64,000 bases of DNA from Bemisia tabaci (Eukaryota > Arthropoda > Insecta > Hemiptera > Aleyrodidae), in the NCBI RefSeq assembly GCF_918797505.1, contig NC_092793.1, forward strand, positions 78,055,912 to 78,119,911, written 5' to 3'. Every line of letters begins with the position of its first letter. Within the stretch, counting starts at the first letter, position 1. Under the pieces are notes generated by a model. It worked only from the letters and a program-made list of their open reading frames with translations. It was not told the DNA's origin and searched no databases. The translations under genes and the position numbers were made by a program. Positions 24,101 to 36,100 of the stretch are shown piece after piece.

Positions 24101-27100
24101 CAACATACATCTAAGACAGAGGTGGACGGATTGACTTGGGCTAAATCTCCAACAGCTTCATACAAAAGCTCAGCTCCAGCGACATTTACTTGAAAAAAAG
24201 AATCCGGTGAAATTTCAAAGGTCAACCCTCGCAATTTTTCAAGGATGACGCTTTCTCCATAGATAAGTTTGTAGGATGACTTCTTGTTTTTGCGATCCTC
24301 CCTATGAAAACAGAGACGATTGATTAATGTAACAATAAAAGGGTCTGCACTTTTGCTGCTTTAAAAAGTAACTGGACATGTAATTGATCAGTGCTCGGCT
24401 TAGCAAAATTTATCCAGAAAAATTTCGCCAAAATTGTTCAATCGTTAAACTTATAGAACTTATTAGTTTAGTGCTCCATTAGACTCTAGTATGCTTTGCT
24501 TTTATGTGTGCAGGAACTTTAAATTGATGCGTACAAAAAACTTTATTTTTCTTACTTATAAGTTGAACATGGAAATTTTGAAAGTCCTCACAGTATTTTA
24601 CGCAAAATTTTAATGAAAGCAAATGTATTTTTATCCCTGACTAGTGATGCATTAGAACTGTTCTCATTCAAAAATACTCAAGCGTTCAATGACAATGATC
24701 TTCATTCTATTAACAAAAAATTTCCTGCTTTTTTAGTTCAACAAATTAATCATGACTATTAGGACAAGAAAAGAGCACTATCATGTTTGCAACTTCAGCC
24801 TTAGACGTCTCTTTTTGTTTTAGTGCTCGTACTATTGATTTGATGAAGAACTGTTTGATTGATCTTCCAGAGGAAACTACGATGGGTGTGCCTCAACTTT
24901 ATGAGATTTTGGTCTGAAACGGAGGCTTATGTAGACCTAAAGTTGATACATCTCACCATTTTTGCAAGTGGCCCTGTGGAAAGCCTCCAAAAGCTCCCCT
25001 AAAGACCTGTAGGTACTTTCATCGGATACAACAACCTGGTTGTGCCTTGATATTCTTTAACTTCGATGTGGATATCCGCTGACGTATAATAGCTGCTGCC
25101 TTGGACTAGAGATTATGTAGGGTCATTCCATATAGAACCTACCAGCCATGCAACCACCCGACTCGGATTTTGATGATAAATTTTTCTCTTGATCAGACCA
25201 CCAAATAATGAACTTCTGCAAAATATTAGGTCTCAAATCGAAAAACTCATTGAGGTATGAATTTTTGAAGTTTTAAGAATTTTCAAGAAAGTGACGTTTC
25301 GAACTTCCGAGAAAGAGAGGGTCAATTTTCCCAATAAAATTCACACCGGGCCCATTTTTCGTCGGATTGAAGTGAAAATTTGACACAATGTCAATGAAAG
25401 TATGTAGATTTGAGAAAAAAATGCATGAAATGTTCGACTTCACTCATTGATGTGCTGCGGTTAATTGTTTGTTGTGATTTTGTCTGATTTTGGCGACAAA
25501 ACCTTCCCCTCTTCAAATGCCCATAACTTTTGAGCTGCAGGTTATTTTTTGCTCCAATTTTGTTTAAAATGCTCCTAAGAGTATTAGCAAGACGCCTAAA
25601 GAACAATTCTGATGGTGTATTGGGCTTTCCTATCTTTTTTTTTCACTTTTGTCCTAAAAAGGCGTAAAAAACTAAAAATAACACAAAAATGATTCCGATA
25701 ATCGTCCATTACCCTGAAAAGTCCGCTCAAAAATCCCTCATTTTTTGCCTCAATGGTCCTTACTGTGTGTACAATATGTTTGAAAAATACAATCAAGGCG
25801 CAAAAAAGGCGCATCGCGTTCCCCCGCAACCCTCTGAGAGCGGTTGCGCCCTCGGTTGCCCTTGGCGGCTCCTTCAAGTGTGCGAGAGAGATAGAAAATC
25901 GCCTGGCGGGACGCTTGGGCGTGCGAGAGAGACAGAAAACCGGCTGGGGGCTCGCTCAAGTGTGCGAAAGAGATAGAAAATCGCCTGGAGGGACGCATGG
26001 GTGTGCGAGCGAGACAGAAAACAGCCAAGCGGCTCGCTCGATTTTCCATCTCTCTCGCACTGGGTGCCCTTAAACGGGGCAACCGAGGGTGCAACCACTC
26101 GCGGAGGGTCGCGGGGGAACGCGATGTTGATTTGACGGAAAAACCATCCAAGTCCAGCCTGGCTATTTGCTGTCTCTCTCGCACTTATACGCTTCCTATC
26201 TGGGCGATGTTCTGTCTATCTCGCACACTTTCGGGAGCCGCCTGGCTATTTTCTGTCTCTCTCGCACTTATACGCTTCCTACCTGGGCGATTTTCTGTCT
26301 CTCTCGCACACTTTAGGGAGCCGCCGGGCTATTTTCTGTCTCTCTCGCACACAATCGCGTCGTGCAAGGCGATTTTCTATCTCGCTCGCACTAATACACT
26401 TGCTACCTGGGCAATTTTCAGTCTCTCTCGCACTGGGTGCCCTTAAACGGGGCAACCGAGGGTGCAACCACTCTCGGAGGGCCGCGGGGCAACGCGATGC
26501 TGCTTTGACGGAAAAACGGCCCAAGTCCCGCCTGGCTGATTGCTGTCTCTCTCGCACTTATATGCTTCCTGGGTAGCCTAGGTAGCAAGGGTAAAAGTGC
26601 GAGAGAGACAGAAAATCGCCAAGGTAGGAAGCCTATAAGTGCGAGAGAGATAGAAAATCGCCTTGCACGACGCGATTGTGTGCGAGAGAGACAGAAAATC
26701 GCCCAGGTAGGAAGCGTATAAGTGCGAGAGAGACAGAAAATAGGCAGGCGGCTCGCTAAAGTGTGCGAGAGAGACAGCAAATAGCCAGGCGGGACTTGGG
26801 TGGTTTTTCCGTCAAAGCAGCATCGCGTTCCCCCGCGACCCTCCGAGAGTGGTAGCACCCTCGGTTGCCCCGTTCAAGGGCACCCAGTGCGAGAGAGACA
26901 GAAAATCACCCAGTTAGCAGGCGTATAAGTGCGAGGGAGACAGAAAATCGCCCAGGTAGGAAGCGTATAAGTGCGAGAGAGACAAAAAATAGCCAGGCGG
27001 CTCGCTAAAGTGTGCGAAAGAGACAGAAAATCGCCCAGGTAGGAAGCGTATAAGTGCGAGAGAGACAGCAAATAGCCAGGCGGGACTTGGGTGGTTTTTC

Positions 27101-30100
27101 CATCAAAGCAGCATCGCGTTCCCCCGCGACCCTCCGAGTGTGGTTGCACCCTCGGTTGCCCCGTTCAAGGGCACCCAGTGCGAGAGATACAGAAAATCGC
27201 CCAGGTAGCAAGCGTATAAGTGCGAGAGAGATAGAATATCGCCTTGCACGACGCGATTGTGTGCGAGAGAGACAGAAAATAGCCAGGCAGCTCGGTAAAG
27301 TGTGCGAGGGAGACAGAAAATCGCCCAGGTAGGAAGTGTATAAGTGCGAGAGAGACAGAAAATAGCCAGGCGGCTCGCTAAAGTGTGCGAAAGAGACAGA
27401 AAATCGCCCAGGTAGGAAGCGTATAAGTGCGAGAGAGACAGCAAATAGCCAGGCGGGACTTGAGTGGTTTTTCCATCAAAGCAGCATCGCGTTCCCCGCG
27501 ACCCTCCGAGAGTGGTTGCACCCTCGGTTGCCCCGTTCAAGGGCACCCAGTGCGAGAGAGACAGAAAATCACCGAGGTAGCAAGCGTATAAGTGCGAGAG
27601 AGACAGAAAATAGCCCAGGTAGGAAGCGTATAAGTGCGAGAGAGACAGCAAATAGCCAGGCGGGACTTGGGTGGTTTTTCCATCAAAGCAGCATCGCGTT
27701 CCCCCGCGACCCTCCGAGTGTGGTTGCACCCTCGGTTGCCCCGTTCAAGGGCACCCAGTGCGAGAGATACAGAAAATCGCCCAGGTAGCAAGCGTATAAG
27801 TGCGAGAGAGATAGAATATCGCCTTGCACGACGCGATTGTGTGCGAGAGAGACAGAAAATAGCCAGGCAGCTCGGTAAAGTGTGCGAGGGAGACAGAAAA
27901 TCGCCCATGTAGGAAGTGTATAAGTGCGAGAGAGACAGAAAATAGCCAGGCGGCTCGCTAAAGTGTGCGAAAGAGACAGAAAATCGCCCAGGTAGGAAGC
28001 GTATAAGTGCGAGAGAGACAGCAAATAGCCAGGCGGGACTTGAGTGGTTTTTCCATCAAAGCAGCATCGCGTTCCCCGCGACCCTCCGAGAGTGGTTGCA
28101 CCCTCGGTTGCCCCGTTCAAGGGCACCCAGTGCGAGAGAGACAGAAAATCACCGAGGTAGCAAGCGTATAAGTAAGAGAGAGACAGAAAATCGCCCAGGT
28201 AGGAAGCCTATAAGTGCGAGAGAGACAGAAAATAGCCAGGCGGCTCGCTAAAGTGTGCGAGAGAGATAGAAAATCGCCCAGGTAGGAAGCGTATAAGTGC
28301 GAGAGAGACAGCAAATAGCCAGGCGGGACTTGGGTGGTTTTTCCATCAAAGCAGCATCGCGTTCCCCCGCGACCCTCCGAGAGTGGTTGCACCCTCGGTT
28401 GCCCCGTTCAAGGGCACCCAGTGCGAGAGAGACAGAAAATCGCCCAGGTAGCAAGCGTATAAGTGCGAAAGAGATAGAAAATCGCCTTGCACGACGCGAT
28501 TGTGTGCGAGAGAGACAGAAAATAGCCAGGCAGCTCCCTAAAGTGTGCGAGGGAGACAGAAAATCGCCCAGGTAGGAAGCGTATACGTGCGAGAGAGACA
28601 GAAAATAGCCAGGCGGCTCGCTAAAGTGTGCGAGAGAGACAGAAAATCGCCAAGGTAGGAAGCGTATAAGTGCGAGAGAGACAGCAAATAGCCAGGCGGG
28701 ACTTGAGTGGTTTTTCCATCAAAGCAGTATCGCGTTCCCCCGCGACCCTCCGAGAGTGGTTCACCCTCGGTTGCCCCGTTCAAGGGCACCCAGTGCGAGA
28801 GAGACAGAAAATCACCGGGGTAGCAAGCGTATGAGTGCGAAAGAGACAGAAAATCGCCCAGGTAGGAAGCGTATAAGTGCGAGAGAGACAGAAAATAGCC
28901 AGGCCGCTCGCTAAAGTGTGCGAGAGAGATAGAAAATCGCCCAGGTAGGAAGCGTATAAGTGCGAGAGAGACAGCAAATAGCCAGGCGGGACTTGGGTGG
29001 TTTTTCCGTCAAAGCAGCATCGCGTTCCCCCGCGACCCTCCGAGAGTGGTTGCACCCTCGGTTGCCCCGTTCAAGGGCACCCAGTGCGAGAGAGACAGAA
29101 AATCGCCCAGGTAGCAAGCGTATAAGTGCGAGAGAGACAGAAAATCACCCAGGTAGGAAGCCTATAAGTGCGAGAGAGCAGAAAATAGCCAGGCGGCTCG
29201 CTAAAGTGTGCGAGAGAGATAGAAAATCGCCCAGGTAGGAAGCGTATAAGTGCGAGAGAGACAGCAAATAGCCAGGCGGGACTTGGGTGGTTTTTCCATC
29301 AAAGCAGCATCGCGTTCCCCCGCGACCCTCCGAGAGTGGTTGCACCCTCGGTTGCCCCGTTCAAGGGCACCCAGTGCGAGAGAGACAGAAAATCGCCCTG
29401 GTAGGAAGCGTATAAGTGCGAGAGAGACAGAAAAAAGGCAGGCGCCTCGCTAAAGTGTGCGAGAGAGACAGAAAATCGCACGGGTAGGAGACTTATAAGT
29501 GCGAGAGAGACAGAAAATAGCCAGGCGGCTCGCTAAAGTGTGCGAGAGAGATAGAAAATCGCCCAGGTAGGAAGCGTATAAGTGCGAGAGAGACAGCAAA
29601 TAGCCAGGCGGGACTTGGGTGGTTTTTCCATCAAAGCAGCATCGCGTTCCCCCGCGACCCTCCGAGAGTGGTTGCACCCTCGGTTGGCCCGTTCAAGGGC
29701 ACCCAGTGCGACAGAGACAGAAAATCACCCAGGTAGCAAGCGTATAAGTGCGAGAGAGACAGAAAATAGCCCAGGTAGGAAGCGTATAAGTGCGAGAGAG
29801 ATAGAAAATCGCCCAGGTAGGACGCGTATAAGTGCGAGAGAGATAAAAAATCGCCCACGTAGGAAGCGTATAAGTGCGAGAGAGACAGCAAATAGCCAGG
29901 CGGGACTTGGGTGGTTTTTCCATCAAAGCAGCATCGCGTTCCCCCGCGACCCTCCGAGAGTGGTTGCACCCTCGGTTGCCCCGTTCAAGGGCACCCAGTG
30001 CGAGTGAGACAGAAAATCGCCCAGGTAGCAAGCATAAAGTGCGAGAGAGATAGAAAATCGCCTTGCACGACGCGATTGTGTGCGAGAGAGACAGAAAATA

Positions 30101-33100
30101 GCCAGGCAGCTCGCTAAAGTGTGCGAGGGAGACAGAAAATCGCCCAGGTAGGAAGCGTATAAGTGCGAGAGAGACAGAAAATAGCCAGGCGGCTCACTAA
30201 AGTGTGCGAGAGAGACAGAAAATCGCCCAGGTAGGAAGCGTATAAGTGCGAGAGAGACAGCAAATAGCCAGGCGGGACTTGAGTGGTTTTTCCATCAAAG
30301 CAGCATCGCGTTCCCCCGCGACCCTCCGAGAGTGGTTGCACCCTCGGTTGCCCCGTTCAAGGGCACCCAGTGCGAGAGAGACAGAAAATCACCGAGGTAG
30401 CAAGCGTATAAGTGCGAGAGAGACAGAAAATCGCCCAGGTAGGAAGCCTATAAGTGCGAGAGAGACAGAAAATAGCCAGGCGGCTAGGTATAGTGTGCGA
30501 GAGAGATAGAAAATCGCCCAGGTAGGAAGCGTATAAGTGCGAGAGAGACAGTAAATAGCAGGGCGGGACTTGGGTGGTTTTTCCATCAAAGCAGCATCGC
30601 GTTCCCCCGCGACCCTCCGAGAGTGGTTGCACCCTCGGTTGCCCCGTTCAAGGGCACCCAGTGCGAGTGAGACAGAAAATCGCCCAGGTTGCAAGCGTAT
30701 AAGTGCGGGAGAGATAGAAAATCGCCTTGCACGACGCGATTGTGTGCGAGAGAGACAGAAAATAGCCAGGCAGCTCGCTAAAGTGTGCGAGGGAGACAGA
30801 AAATCGCCCAGGTAGGAAGCGTATAAGTGCGAGAGAGACAGAAAATAGCCAGGCGGCTCGCTAAAGTGTGCGAGAGAGATAGAAAATCGCCCAGGTAGGA
30901 AGCGTATAAGTGCGAGAGAGACAGCAAACAGCCAGGCGGGACTTGAGTGGTTTTTCCATCAAAGCAGCATCGCGTTCCCCCGCGACCCTCCGAGAGTGGT
31001 TGCACCCTCGGTTGCCCCGTTCAAGGGCACCCAGTGCGAGAGAGACAGAAAATCGCCCAGGTAGCAAGCGTATAAGTGCGAAAGAGATAGAAAATCGCCT
31101 TGCACGACTCGATTGTGTGCGAGAGAGACAGAAAATAGCCAGGCAGCTCCCTAAAGTGTGCGAGGGAGACAGAAAATCGCCCAGGTAGGAAGCGTATACG
31201 TGCGAGAGAGACAGAAAATAGCCAGGCGGCTCGCTAAAGTGTGCGAGAGAGACAGAAAATCGCCAAGGTAGGAAGCGTATAAGTGCGAGAGAGACAGCAA
31301 ATAGCCAGGCGGGACTTGAGTGGTTTTTCCATCAAAGCAGTATCGCGTTCCCCCGCGACCCTCCGAGAGTGGTTCACCCTCGGTTGCCCCGTTCAAGGGC
31401 ACCAAGTGCGAGAGAGACAGAAAATCACCGGGGTAGCAAGCGTATGAGTGCGAAAGAGACAGAAAATCGCCCAGGTAGGAAGCGTATAAGTGCGAGAGAG
31501 ACAGAAAATAGCCAGGCCGCTCGCTAAAGTGTGCGAGAGAGATAGAAAATCGCCCAGGTAGGAAGCGTATAAGTGCGAGAGAGACAGCAAATAGCCAGGC
31601 GGGACTTGGGTGGTTTTTCCGTCAAAGCAGCATCGCGTTCCCCCGCGACCCTCCGAGAGTGGTTGCACCCTCGGTTGCCCCGTTCAAGGGCACCCAGTGC
31701 GAGAGAGACAGAAAATCGCCCAGGTAGCAAGCGTATAAGTGCGAGAGAGACAGAAAATCACCCAGGTAGGAAGCCTATAAGTGCGAGAGAGGCAGAAAAT
31801 AGCCAGGCGGCTCGCTAAAGTGTGCGAGAGAGATAGAAAATCGCCCAGGTAGGAAGCGTATAAGTGCGAGAGAGACAGCAAATAGCCAGGCGGGACTTGG
31901 GTGGTTTTTCCATCAAAGCAGCATCGCGTTCCCCCGCGACCCTCCGAGAGTGGTTGCACCCTCGGTTGCCCCGTTAAAGGGCACCCAGTGCGAGAGAGAC
32001 AGAAAATCGCCCTGGTAGGAAGCGTATAAGTGCGAGAGAGACAGAAAAAAGGCAGGCGCCTCGCTAAAGTGTGCGAGAGAGACAGAAAATCGCACGGGTA
32101 GGAGACTTATAAGTGCGAGAGAGACAGAAAATAGCCAGGCGGCTCGCTAAAGTGTGCGAGAGAGATAGAAAATCGCCCAGGTAGGAAGCGTATAAGTGCG
32201 AGAGAGACAGCAAATAGCCAGGCGGGACTTGGGTGGTTTTTCCATCAAAGCAGCATCGCGTTCCCCCGCGACTCTCCGAGAGTTGTTGCACCCTGGAATG
32301 GCCCGTTCAAGGGCACCCAGTGCGACAGAGACAGAAAATCACCCAGGTAGCAAGCGTATAAGTGCGAGAGAGACAGAAAATAGCCCAGGTAGGAAGCGTA
32401 TAAGTGCGAGAGAGATAGAAAATCGCCCAGGTAGGACGCGTATAAGTGCGAGAGAGATAAAAATCGCCCACGTAGGAAGCGTATAAGTGCGAGAGAGACA
32501 GCAAATAGCCAGGCGGGACTTGGGTGGTTTTTCCATCAAAGCAGCATCGCGTTCCCCCGCGACCCTCCGAGAGTGGTTGCACCCTCGGTTGCCCCGTTCA
32601 AGGGCACCCAGTGCGAGTGAGACAGAAAATCGCCCAGGTAGCAAGCATATAAGTGCGAGAGAGATAGAAAATCGCCTTGCACGACGCGATTGTGTGCGAG
32701 AGAGACAGAAAATAGCCAGGCAGCTCGCTAAAGTGTGCGAGGGAGACAGAAAATCGCCCAGGTAGGAAGCGTATAAGTGCGAGAGAGACAGAAAATAGCC
32801 AGGCGGCTCACTAAAGTGTGCGAGAGAGACAGAAAATCGCCCAGGTAGGAAGCGTATAAGTGCGAGAGAGACAGCAAATAGCCAGGCGGGACTTGAGTGG
32901 TTTTTCCATCAAAGCAGCATCGCGTTCCCCCGCGACCCTCCGAGAGTGGTTGCACCCTCGGTTGCCCCGTTCAAGGGCACCCAGTGCGAGAGAGACAGAA
33001 AATCACCGAGGTAGCAAGCGTATAAGTGCGAGAGAGACAGAAAATCGCCCAGGTAGGAAGCCTATAAGTGCGAGAGAGACAGAAAATAGCCAGGCGGCTA

Positions 33101-36100
33101 GCTAAAGTGTGCGAGAGAGATAGAAAATCGCCCAGGTAGGAAGCGTATAAGTGCGAGAGAGACAGTAAATAGCAGGGCGGGACTTGGGTGGTTTTTCCAT
33201 CAAAGCAGCATCGCGTTCCCCCGCGACCCTCCGAGAGTGGTTGCACCCTCGGTTGCCCCGTTCAAGGGCACCCAGTGCGAGTGAGACAGAAAATCGCCCA
33301 GGTTGCAAGCGTATAAGTGCGGGAGAGATAGAAAATCGCCTTGCACGACGCGATTGTGTGCGAGAGAGACAGAAAATAGCCAGGCAGCTCGCTAAAGTGT
33401 GCGAGGGAGACAGAAAATCGCCCAGGTAGGAAGCGTATAAATTCGAGAGAGACAGAAAATAGCCAGGCGGCTCGCTAAAGTGTGCGAGAGAGATAGAAAA
33501 TCGCCCAGGTAGGAAGCGTATAAGTGCGAGAGAGACAGCAAACAGCCAGGCGGGACTTGAGTGGTTTTTCCATCAAAGCAGCATCGCGTTCCCCCGCGAC
33601 CCTCCGAGAGTGGTTGCACCCTCGGTTGCCCCGTTCAAGGGCACCCAGTGCGAGAGAGACAGAAAATCGCCCAGGTAGCAAGCGTATAAGTGCGAGAGAG
33701 ACAGAAAATCGCCCAGGTAGCAAGCCTATAAGTGCGAGAGAGACAGAAAATAGCCAGGCGGCTCGCTAAAGTGTGCGAGAGAGATAGAAAATCGCCCAGG
33801 TAGGAAGCGTATAAGTGCGAGAGAGACAGCAAATAGCCAGGCGGGACTTGGGTGGTTTTTCCATCAAAGCAGCATCGCGTTCCCCCGCGACCCTCCGAGA
33901 GTGGTTGCACCCTCGGTTGCCCCGTTCAAGGGCACCCAGTGCGAGAGAGACAGAAAATCGCCCAGGTAGCAAGCGTATAAGTGCGAAAGAGATAGAAAAT
34001 CGCCTTGCACGACGCGATTGTGTACGAGAGAGACAGAAAATAGCCAGGCAGCTCGCTAAAGTGTGCGAGGGAGACAGAAAATCGCCCAGGTAGGAAGCGT
34101 ATACGTGCGAGAGAGACAGAAAATAGCCAGGCGGCTCGCTAAAGTGTGCGAGAGAGACAGAAAATCGCCAAGGTAGGAAGCGTATAAGTGCGAGAGAGAC
34201 AGCAAATAGCCAGGCGGGACTTGAGTGGTTTTTCCATCAAAGCAGTATCGCGTTCCCCCGCGACCCTCCGAGAGTGGTTCACCCTCGGTTGCCCCGTTCA
34301 AGGGCACCCAGTGCGAGAGAGACAGAAAATCACCGGGTAGCAAGCGTATGAGTGCGAGAGAGACAGAAAATCGCCCAGGTAGGAAGCGTATAAGTGCGAG
34401 AGAGACAGAAAATAGCCAGGCCGCTCGCTAAAGTGTGCGAGAGAGATAGAAAATCGCCCAGGTAGGAAGCGTATAAGTGCGAGAGAGACAGCAAATAGCC
34501 AGGCGGGACTTGGGTGGTTTTTCCGTCAAAGCAGCATCGCGTTCCCCCGCGACCCTCCGAGAGTGGTTGCACCCTCGGTTGCCCCGTTCAAGGGCACCCA
34601 GTGCGAGAGAGACAGAAAATCGCCCTGGTAGGAAGCGTATAAGTGCGAGAGAGACAGAAAAAAGGCAGGCGCCTCGCTAAAGTGTGCGAGAGAGACAGAA
34701 AATCGCACGGGTAGGAGACTTATAAGTGCGAGAGAGACAGAAAATAGCCAGGCGGCTCGCTAAAGTGTGCGAGAGAGATAGAAAATCGCCCAGGTAGGAA
34801 GCGTATAAGTGCGAGAGAGACAGCAAATAGCCAGGCGGGACTTGGGTGGTTTTTCCATCAAAGCAGCATCGCGTTCCCCCGCGACTCTCCGAGAGTGGTT
34901 GCACCCTGGAATGGCCCGTTCAAGGGCACCCAGTGCGACAGAGACAGAAAATCACCCAGGTAGCAAGCGTATAAGTGCGAGAGAGACAGAAAATCGCCCA
35001 GGTAGGAAGCGTATAAGTGCGAGAGAGATAGAAAATCGCCCAGGTAGGACGCGTATAAGTGCGAGAGAGATAGAAAATCGCCCACGTAGGAAGCGTATAA
35101 GTGCGAGAGAGACAGCAAATAGCCAGGCGGGACTTGGGTGGTTTTTCCATCAAAGCAGCATCGCGTTCCCCCGCGACCCTCCGAGAGTGGTTGCACCCTC
35201 GGTTGCCCCGTTCAAGGGCACCCAGTGCGAGTGAGACAGAAAATCGCCCAGGTTGCAAGCGTATAAGTGCGGGAGAGATAGAAAATCGCCTTGCACGACG
35301 CGATTGTGTGCGAGAGAGACAGAAAATAGCCAGGCAGCTCGCTAAAGTGTGCGAGGGAGACAGAAAATCGCCCAGGTAGGAAGCGTATAAGTGCGAGAGA
35401 GACAGAAAATAGCCAGGCGGCTCGCTAAAAAGTGCGAGAGAGATAGAAAATCGCCCAGGTAGGAAGCGTATAAGTGCGAGAGAGACAGCAAACAGCCAGG
35501 CGGGACTTGAGTGGTTTTTCCATCAAAGCAGCATCGCGTTCCCCCGCGACCCTCCGAGAGTGGTTGCACCCTCGGTTGCCCCGTTCAAGGGCACCCAGTG
35601 CGAGAGAGACAGAAAATCGCCCAGGTAGCAAGCGTATAAGTGCGAGAGAGACAGAAAATCGCCCAGGTAGCAAGCCTATAAGTGCGAGAGAGACAGAAAA
35701 TAGCCAGGCGGCTCGCTAAAGTGTGCGAGAGAGATAGAAAATCGCCCAGGTAGGAAGCGTATAAGTGCGAGAGAGACAGCAAATAGCCAGGCGGGACTTG
35801 GGTGGTTTTTCCATCAAAGCAGCATCGCGTTCCCCCGCGACCCTCCGAGAGTGGTTGCACCCTCGGTTGCCCCGTTCAAGGGCACCCAGTGCGAGAGAGA
35901 CAGAAAATCGCCCAGGTAGCAAGTGTATAAGTGCGAGTGAGATAGAAAATCGCCTTGCACGACGCGATTGTGTGCGAGAGAGACAGAAAATAGCCAGGCA
36001 GCTCGCGAAAGTGTCTGAGGGAGACAGAAAATCGCCCAGGTAGGAAGCGTATAAGTGCAAGAGAGACAGAAAATAGCCAGGCGGCTCGCTAAAGTGTGCG

